A stretch of 64,000 nt of DNA, from NCBI GenBank assembly GCA_938010425.1, contig CALLUO010000027.1, forward strand, positions 35,092-99,091, given 5' to 3'. The position numbers and the translations under genes were made by a program. The notes under the pieces are model-generated. The model did no database searches. It saw nothing but the letters and a program-made list of their open reading frames with translations, and was not told the DNA's origin. The DNA is from an uncultured Elioraea sp. (lineage in GTDB: Bacteria > Pseudomonadota > Alphaproteobacteria > Acetobacterales > Acetobacteraceae). Of this stretch, positions 33,345-43,815 are shown piece by piece. Each line of letters begins with the position of its first letter. Positions within the stretch are counted from its first letter, which is position 1.

Positions 33345-33914
33345 ATGACCGTACCGGGCAGCACGCCGGCTCAGACTCAACCGGGAGGACAGGCGAAGAC
33401 GACGGGCGATGCTGACCCGTCCATGGAGGACATTCTCGCCTCGATCCGCCGCATTCTCGACGATGAGGTGGCAGCCGACCCGCAGCCTGCTGCGCCTGCA
33501 GCGACCGCAGAGGTGGTGGAGCTGACCGAGCAGATGCTGGTTGCAGAGGAGCCTGCAACCGCGCCGAACGAGCCCCGCGAAGCGCCTCCAGGCACGCCAA
33601 GGCGCGACGCTGTGGGTGCAGCCACGTCGCCCTTGTCGTCGTTCGCCGCGCAAGCCCCGGCTGAGGGGTTGATCAGCGCCTCCGCGGCTGGAGCGGCTGC
33701 CGCCTCCTTCGCCGCGTTGCGGGCCGCCAGTTCGAGCGCTGTTTCTCCCATTCCTCCAAAGCCGGAGACGCCAATCGGGCACGCGACCCTTACCCTCGAG
33801 GAGATGATACGGCAGGAAATTCGGCCGCTGTTAAAGACGTGGCTCGACGAAAACCTTCCCCCTTTGGTCGAGCGTCTGGTCAAGGCGGAACTCGAGCGCA
33901 TCGCCCGCGGCTAG
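33345..33914 (+). CDS. popZ: PopZ-like polar organising protein (DUF2497)
   Basis: The 189-residue protein has the three-part PopZ layout. A short N-terminal helix [15 protein letters not shown] near residue 28 is the partner-binding region. A long Pro/Ala/Glu-rich linker of about 100 residues follows. The C-terminal oligomerisation helices include [20 protein letters not shown] and [20 protein letters not shown]. PopZ forms a polar matrix that anchors chromosome partition complexes. It lies 12 bases after tolC and ahead of valS, an order common in Alphaproteobacteria. Confidence 0.9.
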   Translation: MTVPGSTPAQTQPGGQAKTTGDADPSMEDILASIRRILDDEVAADPQPAAPAATAEVVELTEQMLVAEEPATAPNEPREAPPGTPRRDAVGAATSPLSSFAAQAPAEGLISASAAGAAAASFAALRAASSSAVSPIPPKPETPIGHATLTLEEMIRQEIRPLLKTWLDENLPPLVERLVKAELERIARG

Positions 33915-34138
33915 GCGGGCCTTCTCCCCCACCAAGGGTCAGGCCAGAGCGGCCAGGCCGACGCGACCGCCGATGTTGGGCTCGCAAGCGGGGGCCACGC
34001 TCCCTTGCGGCCTGTTCTGGCCCCGTTTTGCAAGGATCGCGAGCGCGCCAGCCCCTGCCAAGCGTGATGCCCTCGCGTTCAACACCGCGAACAACTTGGC
34101 CAGCCAACACCCTCTGCCGCGGCAAGCGGCCGCATCCC

Positions 34139-34168
34139 TTGACTCATTCCCCGTGCAACTCCCTATCG
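34139..34168 (+). promoter_or_regulatory. Candidate valS promoter
   Basis: TTGACT (34139-34144) is followed after 18 bases by CTATCG (34163-34168). Transcription starting about 7 bases later would make ATG 34181 nearly leaderless and favours the in-frame ATG at 34199. The rest of the 33915-34138 gap shows no gene. Confidence 0.4.
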
Positions 34169-34198
34169 CAAGCTGAATGGATGCCCGATGACCGCACG

Positions 34199-36868
34199 AT
34201 GACCGACAAAACCTTTCCGCACGCCGAGGTTGAACCTCGCCTCTACGCTGCCTGGGAACGCTCGGGCCTGTTCGGCGCCCATCCGAACTCCACAGCCCGT
34301 CCCTACTGCATCGTCATCCCGCCGCCGAACGTGACCGGGTCGCTGCACATGGGGCATGCGCTGAACAACACGCTGCAGGACGTCTTGATTCGCTGGCGCC
34401 GGATGAGCGGAGACGACGTGCTGTGGGTGCCAGGCACCGACCATGCCGGAATCGCGACCCAGATGGTGGTTGAGCGCATGCTGGCGGCCGAGGGCACGTC
34501 GCGCCAGGCGCTGGGGCGCGAGGCCTTCCTCGAACGGGTGTGGAGGTGGAAGGAACAGTCTGGCGGCACCATCACCCGCCAGTTGCGGCGGCTGGGCTGC
34601 TCGCTCGATTGGCAGCGTGAACGCTTCACCATGGATTCGGGGCTGTCGCGAGCGGTGACCGAAGTGTTCGTCCGCCTCTATCGCGAGGGCCTGATCTACC
34701 GCGCCAAGCGCCTGGTCAATTGGGACCCGAAGTTCCACTCCGCGATCTCCGACCTCGAGGTGGAGAATCGCGAGGTAAGGGGCAATCTCTGGTACATTCG
34801 CTATCCCGTGGACGGTGAGGAGGGGAGGTTCATCGTTGTCGCCACCACGCGCCCCGAAACAATGCTCGGCGATACGGCGGTGGCGGTGCACCCGGAGGAT
34901 GAGCGCTGGAAAGGCCTGATTGGCCGCTATGCCATCCTGCCGCTTGTCGGGCGTCGCATCCCGATCATTGCCGATGAATATTCCGACCCGACGAAGGGCT
35001 CTGGCGCGGTGAAGATTACGCCAGCGCACGACTTCAACGATTTCGAGGTGGGCAAACGCCACGGACTCGAGGCGCTCAACATCCTCGATCGCGATGCTCG
35101 GCTGCTCGATGGACCACCCGTTCCGGAGCCGTATCGGGGGCTTGATCGCTTCGAGGCGCGCAGCCGCATCGTCGCCGATCTCGAGGCTCAGGGGCTTATC
35201 GAGAAGGTCGAGCCGCATACGCACATGGTGCCGCACGGGGACCGTTCGGGTGTGGTGATCGAGCCCTATCTCACCGACCAGTGGTTTGTCGACGCGAAGA
35301 CCTTGGCCGAACCGGCGATAGCTGCGGTAGAGTCTGGGCGCACCCGCTTCGTGCCCAGGCATTGGGAGAACACTTACTTCGCTTGGCTGCGCGCCATCGA
35401 ACCGTGGTGCATCTCGCGCCAACTCTGGTGGGGGCATCAGATCCCTGCCTGGTACGCTCCCGATGGGGCGATTTTCGTCGCCCATGACGAGGCGGAGGCG
35501 AAACGTCTCGCTGCGGCAGCGTATGGGCACGAGGTGGCGCTCGAGCGCGACCCGGACGTGCTGGATACGTGGTTCTCCTCCGCGCTGTGGCCCTTTTCCA
35601 CCTTGGGCTGGCCCGATAGGACGCCCGAGCTTGCCCGCTACTATCCCGGCGAGGTGCTGGTCACCGGCTTTGACATCATCTTCTTCTGGGTTGCACGGAT
35701 GATGATGATGGGCCTGCACATCATGGGCGAGGTGCCGTTCCGCACCGTCTACGTGCATGCGCTGGTGCGCGATGAGCGCGGGCAGAAAATGTCGAAGTCG
35801 AAGGGCAATGTCATCGACCCGCTCGACCTGATCGATACGTATGGCGCGGACGCGCTGCGCTTCACCCTATGCGCGATGGCGGCCCAGGGGCGCGATATCA
35901 AGCTCTCCACCGCCCGTGTCGAGGGCTACCGGAACTTCGGCACCAAGCTCTGGAACGCGGCACGCTTCTGCCGCATGAACCTCTGCGTGGCGCCGCCCGG
36001 CTGGGCGCCCGCTTCGGCGCAAGCGACTCTCAACCGCTGGATTCTCGGCTCTCTCGCCGAAGCCGCTCGCGCGGCGACCGAGGCGCTTGAACACTTCCGC
36101 TTCGACGCTTATGCAGGCAGTCTTTATCAGTTTGTGTGGGGAACATTCTGCGACTGGTATCTCGAGCTTGCCAAGCCCGCCCTTGCTGCGGAGGGCGCTT
36201 TCCGCGAAGAGACCCGAGCCTGCGCTGGCTTCGTGCTCGACGTCATCCTTCACATGCTCCATCCGGTGATGCCCTTCCTCACCGAGGAAGTTTGGCACCT
36301 GCAGGCCGATCGCGGCCCTGGGCCCTGCGAGGGGAGACGGACATTGATGGTCGAGCCCTGGCCCGATGCCGCTTCTCTGCCGCGAGATCCAGCGGCCGAG
36401 GCTGAGGTGAATTGGGTGGTGCGGCTCATCTCCGAGGTGCGCGCAATACGCGCCGAGACGAACGTACCGCCCGCACGCACCATCCCGCTCTTCCTCAAGG
36501 ACGCTTCTGGCACGAGTCTTGATCGCCTGGGGCGCTGGAAGGAGCCGATCCTCAGGCTTGCGCGTTTGTCCGAGGTATCGCCTCTGCAGGGGGAAGTGCC
36601 GAAAGGGTCGGCACAGGCCGTGCTGGACGAAGCCACCCTCGTGCTGCCGCTTGCCGAGGTGATCGATCTGGACGCGGAACGGGCGCGGCTTGCGCGCGAA
36701 GTGGCGCGGCAGGCGGAGGAGATCGCGCGGCTCGATGCCAAGCTCGCCAACCCCGCCTTTATCTCCCGCGCGGCTGAGGAGGTGGTGGAGGAGAGCCGCG
36801 AACGCCGCGCCGCCGCAGCCGAGGCGAAGGCGCGGCTTGAGGCCGCACTCGCCCGGCTCGCCGGCTGA
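34199..36868 (+). CDS. valS: Valyl-tRNA synthetase
   Basis: The 889-residue class I synthetase shows [20 protein letters not shown] with the HIGH-type motif HMGH at residues 50-53, the editing-domain sequence [39 protein letters not shown], and [18 protein letters not shown] with KMSKS near residue 530. It ends with the family's Glu/Arg-rich coiled-coil arm (about residues 820-889). Start choice lies between ATG 34181 and ATG 34199; the latter begins MTDKTF, like many alphaproteobacterial homologues. Confidence 0.97.
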   Translation: MTDKTFPHAEVEPRLYAAWERSGLFGAHPNSTARPYCIVIPPPNVTGSLHMGHALNNTLQDVLIRWRRMSGDDVLWVPGTDHAGIATQMVVERMLAAEGTSRQALGREAFLERVWRWKEQSGGTITRQLRRLGCSLDWQRERFTMDSGLSRAVTEVFVRLYREGLIYRAKRLVNWDPKFHSAISDLEVENREVRGNLWYIRYPVDGEEGRFIVVATTRPETMLGDTAVAVHPEDERWKGLIGRYAILPLVGRRIPIIADEYSDPTKGSGAVKITPAHDFNDFEVGKRHGLEALNILDRDARLLDGPPVPEPYRGLDRFEARSRIVADLEAQGLIEKVEPHTHMVPHGDRSGVVIEPYLTDQWFVDAKTLAEPAIAAVESGRTRFVPRHWENTYFAWLRAIEPWCISRQLWWGHQIPAWYAPDGAIFVAHDEAEAKRLAAAAYGHEVALERDPDVLDTWFSSALWPFSTLGWPDRTPELARYYPGEVLVTGFDIIFFWVARMMMMGLHIMGEVPFRTVYVHALVRDERGQKMSKSKGNVIDPLDLIDTYGADALRFTLCAMAAQGRDIKLSTARVEGYRNFGTKLWNAARFCRMNLCVAPPGWAPASAQATLNRWILGSLAEAARAATEALEHFRFDAYAGSLYQFVWGTFCDWYLELAKPALAAEGAFREETRACAGFVLDVILHMLHPVMPFLTEEVWHLQADRGPGPCEGRRTLMVEPWPDAASLPRDPAAEAEVNWVVRLISEVRAIRAETNVPPARTIPLFLKDASGTSLDRLGRWKEPILRLARLSEVSPLQGEVPKGSAQAVLDEATLVLPLAEVIDLDAERARLAREVARQAEEIARLDAKLANPAFISRAAEEVVEESRERRAAAAEAKARLEAALARLAG

Positions 36869-37209
36869 GCAGCCGCTTGCGGCGGCCGCTGCCCAATTGC
36901 CTGGATAAGAGGAGGCGGGATCGGGCACGAAGCCCGGGGGACCTGGGGTGAGGCAGCCCTCGCGCACGAGGCGCGTCTTGCAGATCTCGCCCTGGGCCTC
37001 GCGATGATCTTCGGCCAGTGATTCCGCTTCGAGCATAAGCGAACCAGGCCGAGGCTGCCAGGGGCAGTGCAGCCTTTGGCTGCTGGCTTGCTGGTTCTTT
37101 CCTCGGCTGCTGTTCCGCCCTCCGCACCGGCAGCGCCCGCCCGTCTTGTCGTGCGCAAGGCAGCGGGAGAAAACACGTGCGGGGACAACGCCGACGGAGC
37201 AATCACGCC
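36869..37209. other. 341-base intergenic region between valS and ilvD
   Basis: No gene is supported. On the minus strand a small frame beginning MLEAESLAEDHREAQ runs back into the antisense of valS and is most likely chance. No leader peptide or riboswitch was seen ahead of ilvD. Confidence 0.5.
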
Positions 37210-38928
37210 ATGGGTGCCTGGGACAAGAGCCGCCTGCCGAGCCGCCACGCCACGGAAGGGCCCGGCCGGGCGCCGCACCGAAGCTATTACTACGCGATGG
37301 GCCTCTCGAAAGAGGAAATGGCACGGCCCTTCGTCGGTGTCGCCACCTGCTGGAACGAGGCCGCTCCCTGCAACATCGCGCTCCACGACCAGGCGCAGGA
37401 GGTGAAGCGCGGCGTGCACGAGGCCGGTGCTACGCCGCGCGAGTTCTGCACCATCACCGTCACCGATGGCATCGCGATGGGGCATCAGGGCATGAAGTCT
37501 TCGCTCGCCTCGCGCGAAGTAATCGCGGATTCGATCGAGCTCACCGTGCGCGGCCACAGCTACGACGCCCTGGTTGGCCTTGCTGGCTGCGACAAGACCC
37601 TGCCAGGCGTGATGATGGCGATGCTCAGGCTGAATGTGCCGTCCGTCTTCATGTATGGCGGCTCGATCATGCCCGGCCGCTACCACGGCCGCGACGTCAC
37701 CGTGCTCGATGTGTTTGAGGCGGTCGGCCAACATGCTGCCGGCAGGATCACGGATGCCGAACTTGAGGAGCTCGAACAGGTCGCCTGCCCCGGTGCTGGA
37801 GCCTGCGGTGGCCAGTTCACCGCCAACACGATGGCGATGGTGTCCGAGGCGCTGGGGCTTGCGCTTCCAGGCTCGGCCGGGCCGCCGGCGCCGCACCCTG
37901 AGCGGGCCTCCTACGCGCGGCGCTCCGGAGAAGCCGTGGTGGAGGCGCTGCGACGCAATCTCCGCCCGCGCGATATCGTCACCCGCGAGGCGTTGGAGAA
38001 CGCGGCGACCGTGGTCGGCGCCACGGGCGGATCGACCAACGCGGCGCTGCATTTGCCGGCGATTGCGCACGAGGCTGGCATCAGGTTCACGCTGAAGGAC
38101 GTCGCCGCGATCATGAAGCGCACGCCCTACATCGCCGACCTCAAGCCAGGTGGGCGCTACGTTGCGGCGGATGTGCATCGCATCGGCGGCGTGCCAGTGA
38201 TCATGAAGACTCTCTTCGATGCCGGCCTTCTGCACGGGGATTGCCTCACCGTCACCGGCCGCACGCTTGCCGAGAACCTTCGCGACGTCGTCTTCCCAAC
38301 GGATCAGGACGTCGTCCGCCCTGCCTCGAACCCGCTCTCGCCCACGGGCGGCGTGGTTGGCCTGTTTGGCAACCTCGCCCCAGATGGCGCGATCGTGAAG
38401 GTCGCAGGGCTAAAGTCGCTTCGCTTCGAGGGTCGCGCCCTTTGCTTCGACTGCGAGGAGGATGCCTTTGCTGCCGTCCAGTCCCGCGCTTACCAGGCGG
38501 GAGACGTGATCGTCATCCGCTACGAGGGACCGAAGGGAGGGCCCGGGATGCGCGAGATGCTCTCCACCACCTCTGCGATCTACGGCCAGGGAATGGGGGA
38601 GAAGGTCGCGCTGATCACCGACGGGCGCTTCTCCGGCGCCACACGAGGCTTCTGCATCGGTCACGTTACGCCCGAGGCAGCGGTGGGAGGCCCGATCGCG
38701 CTTCTGCGCAATGGGGACCGCATCATCATCGATGCCGAAGCTGGCACGCTCACGGTCGATGTGTCCGAGGAGGAGCTCGCGCGGCGCCGCGCTGCGTGGC
38801 AGCCTCGCGCTACCCTCTACACCTCAGGCGCGCTCTGGAAATATGCCCAGCTCGTTGGCCCCGCGCATGAGGGGGCTGTGACTCACCCTGGGGCGAAGGC
38901 CGAGTCGCACGTCTACGCAGACCTTTGA
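37210..38928 (+). CDS. ilvD: Dihydroxy-acid dehydratase
   Basis: The 572-residue enzyme dehydrates dihydroxy acids to the 2-oxo precursors of valine, leucine and isoleucine. Fe-S ligands are visible in [12 protein letters not shown] (near residue 47), [13 protein letters not shown] (near 127) and [16 protein letters not shown] (near 195), and the C-terminal active site lies in [20 protein letters not shown]. The pattern fits the [2Fe-2S]-type IlvD branch. ATG 37210 is preferred over an upstream in-frame start (37177), which adds an Arg-rich leader. Confidence 0.95.
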   Translation: MGAWDKSRLPSRHATEGPGRAPHRSYYYAMGLSKEEMARPFVGVATCWNEAAPCNIALHDQAQEVKRGVHEAGATPREFCTITVTDGIAMGHQGMKSSLASREVIADSIELTVRGHSYDALVGLAGCDKTLPGVMMAMLRLNVPSVFMYGGSIMPGRYHGRDVTVLDVFEAVGQHAAGRITDAELEELEQVACPGAGACGGQFTANTMAMVSEALGLALPGSAGPPAPHPERASYARRSGEAVVEALRRNLRPRDIVTREALENAATVVGATGGSTNAALHLPAIAHEAGIRFTLKDVAAIMKRTPYIADLKPGGRYVAADVHRIGGVPVIMKTLFDAGLLHGDCLTVTGRTLAENLRDVVFPTDQDVVRPASNPLSPTGGVVGLFGNLAPDGAIVKVAGLKSLRFEGRALCFDCEEDAFAAVQSRAYQAGDVIVIRYEGPKGGPGMREMLSTTSAIYGQGMGEKVALITDGRFSGATRGFCIGHVTPEAAVGGPIALLRNGDRIIIDAEAGTLTVDVSEEELARRRAAWQPRATLYTSGALWKYAQLVGPAHEGAVTHPGAKAESHVYADL

Positions 38929-38961
38929 GCCGTAAGGACTCTCTGAGCCGCGACGACGAGT

Positions 38962-38981
38962 GGCGGGACGCGCCTCCCGCC
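38962..38981. terminator. Probable terminator between convergent ilvD and erpA
   Basis: A 6-base GC stem (GGCGGG with CCCGCC) with an 8-base loop lies in the 66-base convergent gap. There is no T tract, so the call is tentative. Confidence 0.4.
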
Positions 38982-38994
38982 CCCGACGCGCGGG

Positions 38995-39366
38995 TTAGAC
39001 CGAGAACGAGGTTCCGCAGCCGCAGGAGGCGGTGGCGTTTGGATTGCGCACAATGAAGTGCGCGGCCATGAGCCCGTCCTCATAGTCGACCTCCGATCCC
39101 GCCAGCAGATCGAGCGAGACCTCGTCCACCACGAGCTTCTGGCCGTCGCGCTCGAACACTCGATCATCCTCGTTGATCGTGGTGTCGAGGGAGAACCGAT
39201 ACTGGAAGCCGGAACACCCTCCGCCCGCGACGGAGAGGCGCAGCACCAGCCCCTCTCGCCCGTCCGCGGCGATGATTTCGGCCAGGCGGCGCGCGGCGGA
39301 GGCAGTCAGCGAGACGACCCGCGGCGGCGCGGTCTCCTCAACCATGGTGGGCGGCAACGTGTCCAT
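38995..39366 (-). CDS. erpA: A-type Fe-S cluster carrier protein (ErpA/IscA family)
   Basis: The 123-residue protein has the three cluster-binding cysteines of the family: GGGCSGFQYRFSLD in the middle and SCGCGTSF at the C-terminus. A-type carriers accept [2Fe-2S] or [4Fe-4S] clusters from the scaffold and hand them to apoenzymes; IlvD next door is such a client class. ATG 39366 is preceded by GGAGAGG at good distance, favouring it over GTG 39375. The N-terminal 16 residues are a variable extension. Confidence 0.93.
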   Translation of the reverse strand: MDTLPPTMVEETAPPRVVSLTASAARRLAEIIAADGREGLVLRLSVAGGGCSGFQYRFSLDTTINEDDRVFERDGQKLVVDEVSLDLLAGSEVDYEDGLMAAHFIVRNPNATASCGCGTSFSV

Positions 39367-39387
39367 CGATCGCACCTCTCCCTCTCC

Positions 39388-39416
39388 AACATCGGAATCC
39401 GCAGCCTTGCTGTCAA
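39388..39416 (-). promoter_or_regulatory. Promoter of erpA
   Basis: On the minus strand a perfect -35 box TTGACA (39416-39411) and GATGTT (39393-39388) are separated by 17 bases, 21 bases upstream of the erpA ATG. Confidence 0.55.
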
Positions 39417-39429
39417 ACAGTCCCGCCCT

Positions 39430-39458
39430 TTGACGGGGGAGCCTTGTCCTGACACAAC
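39430..39458 (+). promoter_or_regulatory. Candidate argS promoter
   Basis: TTGACG (39430-39435) and CACAAC (39453-39458) with a 17-base spacer lie 39 bases ahead of the argS ATG, divergent from the erpA promoter. The -10 element is weak. Confidence 0.4.
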
Positions 39459-39497
39459 CCCGCCGCTTGCAGAGCGATCTCCGACCTGGCGGAGCTG

Positions 39498-41258
39498 ATG
39501 AACCTTTTTCATGCCCTGCGCGAGAAGATCGCGCGCCTTATCGACGAACCGCTGCCGGAGCAGGTGACGGTCGAACCCCCGCGCGACCCCACATATGGCG
39601 ACGTTTCGACCAACGCCGCCCTCGTCCTTGCCAAGCGCCTTGCAAAGCCGCCGCGCGCGATCGCCGAAACCCTTGCCGACGGCCTGCGCTCTGACCCTGC
39701 CATCGCCTCCGTCGTGGTCGCTGGCCCGGGCTTCGTCAACCTCACCCTCTCGCCCGATTTTCTGCGCGAAAGGCTGGGCGACATCCTCGAGGCGGGCACC
39801 GACTACGGCAACTCCTCCCTCGGGGCGGGGGTGAAAGTGAACGTCGAATACGTCTCCGCCAACCCGACGGGGCCCCTGCATATCGGCCACTGCCGCGGTG
39901 CAGTGGTGGGGGATGCGCTGGCGAGGCTGCTCGCCAAGGCGGGCTACGACGTGACGCGCGAGTACTACATCAACGACGCTGGCGCCCAGGTCGAGGCGCT
40001 CGCCTGGGCTGCTTACTGGCGCTACCTGCAGGCGCTTGGCACGTCGCTGACCGAGGACGCGTTCGACGCTCTCGTCCCCGGCGGATTGCAGTATCGCGGC
40101 GACTATCTCATCCCCCTCGGGCAGGCTTTAGCGCATCGACATGGCACACGTCTCGCCGCGCCAGGGGCCATGCCCGCCGCCCCCGATGTTTGGCTCGCCA
40201 CCGTGCGCGAGGAGGCGGTGGCGGCGATGATGGAGATCATCCGTGAGGATCTCGCGGCACTCGGCATCCGCCACGACCTGTTCGTCTCGGAGGCAGACCT
40301 TGTGCGCTCGCGCGCGGTGGATCGCGTTCTCGCCGACCTTGAGTCGCGGGGCTTAATCTATGTCGGCGAGCTGCCGCCACCCAAGGGCCAGAAGCCCGAG
40401 GATTGGGAGCCCCGGCCGCAGACCCTATTTCGCGCCACCGCCTATGGCGACGACACGGACCGGCCGCTGAAGAAGTCGGACGGCTCTTACACCTACTTCG
40501 CCAACGACATCGCCTACCATGCCGACAAAATCGGGCGCGGGTTTGTGCGTCTGATCAACGTCTGGGGGGCCGATCACGGCGGCTATGTGCGCCGCATGCA
40601 GGCGGCGGTGGAGGCCGTGGCAGAAGGGCGCGCGCGGCTCGAGGTTGTGCTCTGCCAAATCGTGCACCTCCTCAAGGGCGGGGAGCCTGTGCGCATGAGC
40701 AAGCGTGCCGGCACATTCGTCACCTTGCGGGACCTGATCGACGAAGTTGGGCGCGACGTTGTGCGCTTCATCATGCTCACGCGACGGGCGGATGCGCAGA
40801 TGGAGTTCGACCTCGACCTCGTGCGCGAGCATTCGAAGGACAATCCTGTGTTTTATGTCCAATATGCGCACGCCCGTTGCCGTTCTGTGCTTCGTCACGC
40901 AGCGGAGGTGTTCGGAGCAGAGGCGGTCACCCCCGCTGCGCTTGTTGGCGCGCCGCGCGATGCGCTCACCGACGAGGCGGAGCTTGCACTGATTAAACAA
41001 CTTCTGCTGTGGCCGCGTGTGGTGGAGCAGGCGGCGCTGGCGGCGGAGCCGCACCGAATCGCCTTTGCGGTCTATGATGTGGCTGCGGCCTTCCATGCGT
41101 TATGGAACAAGGGCCGCGAGGAGACGGAGCTCCGCTTTATCCGCGCCGACGACCGGGCGGCGACCATGGCGCGGCTTGCGCTGGTGCAGGCGACCGCGAC
41201 CGTGATCGCCTCCGCCCTCGAGGTGATGGGGGTCGAGCCGGTTGAGGAGATGCGCTGA
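39498..41258 (+). CDS. argS: Arginyl-tRNA synthetase
   Basis: The 586-residue class I synthetase begins [20 protein letters not shown], the Arg-tRNA synthetase N-terminal domain, and carries [20 protein letters not shown] with HIGH at about residues 127-130. The KMSKS-equivalent is [20 protein letters not shown] near residue 397, and the C-terminal DALR domain includes [14 protein letters not shown]. It opens the long plus-strand block that runs to serS. Confidence 0.97.
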   Translation: MNLFHALREKIARLIDEPLPEQVTVEPPRDPTYGDVSTNAALVLAKRLAKPPRAIAETLADGLRSDPAIASVVVAGPGFVNLTLSPDFLRERLGDILEAGTDYGNSSLGAGVKVNVEYVSANPTGPLHIGHCRGAVVGDALARLLAKAGYDVTREYYINDAGAQVEALAWAAYWRYLQALGTSLTEDAFDALVPGGLQYRGDYLIPLGQALAHRHGTRLAAPGAMPAAPDVWLATVREEAVAAMMEIIREDLAALGIRHDLFVSEADLVRSRAVDRVLADLESRGLIYVGELPPPKGQKPEDWEPRPQTLFRATAYGDDTDRPLKKSDGSYTYFANDIAYHADKIGRGFVRLINVWGADHGGYVRRMQAAVEAVAEGRARLEVVLCQIVHLLKGGEPVRMSKRAGTFVTLRDLIDEVGRDVVRFIMLTRRADAQMEFDLDLVREHSKDNPVFYVQYAHARCRSVLRHAAEVFGAEAVTPAALVGAPRDALTDEAELALIKQLLLWPRVVEQAALAAEPHRIAFAVYDVAAAFHALWNKGREETELRFIRADDRAATMARLALVQATATVIASALEVMGVEPVEEMR

Positions 41259-41286
41259 AGCCCCGGGGCTCCGCGAGGAGGCGCTG

Positions 41287-42099
41287 ATGGCGACCGAGGT
41301 CGATCGGCTTGATGGACGGTTGCAGGGCCCGGTGTGGCGCGAGCGCGAGGGCAGGGGGCGCCGCAGCGTGGGTTTACTTGGAGCAGGCTTGCTTGTGCTT
41401 CTGCTGGCCGCTGGGGCGGCGATCTATGTCGCAACGCGCGATGGCGGCGAGGGAGAGGTGCCGATGATTCTTGCTGATGGCACTCCCTTGCGCGTGCGCC
41501 CGCCTGAGCCCGGCGGCTATCGGGTGCCGAACCAGGACATTGAAGCTTACCCTGGAGCACGACCGCGCCAAAAAGAGGGCGAGCGCCGGATCGAGGTGCT
41601 GTTGCCCCCACCTGAGGAGCCAAAACCGCTGACGCGGCCTGCTTCGCCCGCCCCGCAGGAAGCGCCGACCCCTGCCGCCGTTTCCCTCACCGATCAGCCG
41701 CCGACGACCGCGCCTACCCCGACCGCTACCCCGCCCGCTGCTGCCATGCGGCCCCCACCGGCGCCGGCCGCCGCAGTCGCTCCACCTGCCACGCCGCCGC
41801 GCACGGCCCAGCCCGATGCCCCGCGCCCCACTCAGGCGGCACCCGCTGCGGGGCCTGTCTCGGTCCAACTCGCCGCCGTTACCGCTGAGGCCCAGGTGCA
41901 GCCCGAAATCGCGCGGCTGCGCGCTCGCCTCGCGCAGGAACTGGGGGTGCGCCCGCTAACGGCGAGCCGGATCGACCGCGACGGGCGGCCTCTTTGGCGC
42001 ATTCGCGCTAGCGGCTTTCCGGACGAGGCTTCGGCGCGCGCCTTCTGCGAGACGGTGCGGGCGAAAGGCATGGGCTGCCTCGTCGTGGCGGGTTCCTAA
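41287..42099 (+). CDS. SPOR-domain cell-envelope protein
   Basis: The 270-residue protein has one membrane segment (SVGLLGAGLLVLLLAAGAAI, about residues 27-46), a Pro/Ala/Thr-rich linker of about 120 residues, and a C-terminal SPOR domain (about residues 195-268) with VSVQLAAVTAEAQVQPEIAR and ALWRIRASGF-like sequence ending ARAFCETVRAKGMGCLVV. SPOR domains bind denuded peptidoglycan at division sites. The position between argS and nagZ is conserved in many Alphaproteobacteria. ATG 41287 follows a GAGGAGG ribosome-binding site. Confidence 0.88.
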   Translation: MATEVDRLDGRLQGPVWREREGRGRRSVGLLGAGLLVLLLAAGAAIYVATRDGGEGEVPMILADGTPLRVRPPEPGGYRVPNQDIEAYPGARPRQKEGERRIEVLLPPPEEPKPLTRPASPAPQEAPTPAAVSLTDQPPTTAPTPTATPPAAAMRPPPAPAAAVAPPATPPRTAQPDAPRPTQAAPAAGPVSVQLAAVTAEAQVQPEIARLRARLAQELGVRPLTASRIDRDGRPLWRIRASGFPDEASARAFCETVRAKGMGCLVVAGS

Positions 42100-42103
42100 C
42101 CCT

Positions 42104-43120
42104 TTGCTAGGCCCTGCCCCACGGGCGGCGATCGTCGGCCTTTCTGGCCCTGAGCTCAGCGCCGGGGAGGTGAGGTTATTCCGTCGCCTTCCACCGTTCG
42201 GCGCTATCCTGTTCGCGCGCAATCTGTTGGCGCCCGCTCAGGTCGCGGCGCTCGTTGCCGCCTTTCGGGCTGCTGTCGGCCGCGCCGAGGCGCCGGTGCT
42301 GATCGACCAGGAGGGCGGGCGGGTGGTACGGCTTCGACCGCCGCACTGGCGTCATCCGCCGCCCGCTGCCCGCTTCGGCGCACTCTATGCCCGCGACCCG
42401 CTGGCCGCCCGCCGAGCCTCCTTCCTCAACGCGCGGTTGATCGCAGAAGATCTTCGCGCCCTTGGCGTGACGGTCTGCTGTGCTCCTGTGCTCGACCTGC
42501 CTGCCGAGGGGGCCGACCCGGTGATTGGCGACCGCGCCTTCGCCGCCGACCCGCGCATTGTTTCAAGCCTGGGCCGGGCGATGATCCGCGGCCTAAAGGC
42601 GGGTGGCGTGATCCCGGTGATGAAACACATCCCCGGACACGGTCGGGCGCGTGTCGATTCCCATCTCGCTTTGCCGGTGGTCGACGCCACTGCTGAGGAG
42701 ATCCTTGCCCACGACGCTAGGCCCTTCGCTGCGCTGGCGCGCGAGGGGGGATGGGCGATGACTGCCCACATCCTTTACACCGCGTGGGATGACCGGCTTC
42801 CCGCTACCCTCTCGTCGCGCGTGCTGCGCGTTATCCGCCGCCGGCTTGGCTTCCGGGGCCCGCTTGTGTCGGACGATCTCGCCATGAAGGCGCTCAGGGG
42901 TGAGCCGGGGGAGATTGCGCGGGCGGCCATTTCCGCTGGCTGTGACGCCGTGCTGGAATGCTCCGGCGATCTTGCGCGCACCGAAGCCGTGCTTGCCGCC
43001 ACCCCGCCCGTTTCGCGCGCCTCTGCCGCCCGCTTCGCCGCCTCTGCCCGCCGTGCCATGCCCTCCCCTCGCTTCAGCCGCGCGCGGGCAGAAGCCGTTC
43101 TGGCTGCCCTGATCGCATGA
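42104..43120 (+). CDS. nagZ: Beta-N-acetylhexosaminidase (NagZ, GH3)
   Basis: The 338-residue cytoplasmic enzyme removes N-acetylglucosamine from peptidoglycan fragments during recycling. It shows PVLIDQEGGRVVRLRPP, APVLDLPAEGADPVIGDRAF, the GH3 loop with the catalytic His region VMKHIPGHGRARVDSHLALP, and the nucleophile region GPLVSDDLAMKAL. The start is a TTG at 42104, four bases after the SPOR gene stop; no ATG or GTG of suitable position exists before the first beta strand. Its stop overlaps the next ATG. Confidence 0.93.
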   Translation: MLGPAPRAAIVGLSGPELSAGEVRLFRRLPPFGAILFARNLLAPAQVAALVAAFRAAVGRAEAPVLIDQEGGRVVRLRPPHWRHPPPAARFGALYARDPLAARRASFLNARLIAEDLRALGVTVCCAPVLDLPAEGADPVIGDRAFAADPRIVSSLGRAMIRGLKAGGVIPVMKHIPGHGRARVDSHLALPVVDATAEEILAHDARPFAALAREGGWAMTAHILYTAWDDRLPATLSSRVLRVIRRRLGFRGPLVSDDLAMKALRGEPGEIARAAISAGCDAVLECSGDLARTEAVLAATPPVSRASAARFAASARRAMPSPRFSRARAEAVLAALIA

Positions 43121-43815
43121 TCGAGAGCATCCTGGTCGCGCTCCTCCTGTTCGCGCCGGGGGCGCTCATCGCCATCATCTTCCATGAGGTGGCGCACGGC
43201 TGGGCGGCGAATGCGCTCGGCGATCCGACGGCGCGCGAGCGGGGGCGGCTCTCCCTCAACCCCCTTCGTCACCTCGACCCGCTCGGCACGGTCGCTGTGC
43301 CTCTTGTCCTGTTCGCCCTGCAGATGGTTTCTCTTGGCCGGGTGGAATTCCTGTTTGGCTGGGCCAAGCCGGTTCCCGTGGATCCGCGCAACTTTCGCCG
43401 TCCGCGGCAGGACATGGCGCTGGTCGCGGCGGCTGGACCAGCGATCAACCTCGCCCTCGCCTTCGGCTTGGCCTCCTTTGGTCACCTGGTCGATGCTCTG
43501 CCCAATCCCGCTGGGTTCCTCGTTGCAGAGGCGATCCTCTTTGCTGTCCAAATCAACCTCCTGCTGATGCTGTTCAACCTTATTCCCGTGCCACCTTTGG
43601 ATGGGGGGCGTATCCTGGTCGGCGTCCTGCCGTTGGGCCTGGCACGAGCGCTCGCGCGTGTGGAGCCGGCAGGGCTGGGTCTCGTGCTCCTCGGCCTCTT
43701 CGTGCTGCCGGCCTTCCTGCGCCTTTCGGGCGTGGCGTTCGATCCGCTCGCCCAGCTTCTGTTGCCGCCGCTTGCCGTGCTGCGGCGTCTGGTGTTCAGC
43801 GCGGTTGGCCTATGA
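43117..43815 (+). CDS. Site-2 protease family zinc metallopeptidase (M50)
   Basis: The 232-residue membrane protein has about five helices. Zinc-binding HExxH appears as IIFHEVAHGWAANALGD near residue 23, and the third ligand Asp lies in NLIPVPPLDGGRIL near residue 158. This is the minimal S2P/SpoIVFB-like form (compare YwhC/RseP relatives) that cleaves substrates inside membranes. It overlaps nagZ and scpA by four bases on each side (ATGA). The target is unknown. Confidence 0.9.
   Translation: MIESILVALLLFAPGALIAIIFHEVAHGWAANALGDPTARERGRLSLNPLRHLDPLGTVAVPLVLFALQMVSLGRVEFLFGWAKPVPVDPRNFRRPRQDMALVAAAGPAINLALAFGLASFGHLVDALPNPAGFLVAEAILFAVQINLLLMLFNLIPVPPLDGGRILVGVLPLGLARALARVEPAGLGLVLLGLFVLPAFLRLSGVAFDPLAQLLLPPLAVLRRLVFSAVGL

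Noticed and set aside
34163..35758. 531-codon minus-strand open frame inside valS
   Set aside because: Antisense to conserved ValS motifs; composition is that of a shadow frame.
36869..37209. Leader peptide or riboswitch controlling ilvD
   Set aside because: No run of branched-chain codons followed by paired hairpins and no known aptamer pattern was seen.
36250..38235. Very long minus-strand open frame spanning the end of valS and start of ilvD
   Set aside because: It is antisense to two clear genes, Arg/Ala/Ser-rich and without domains; long antisense frames are expected at this GC content.
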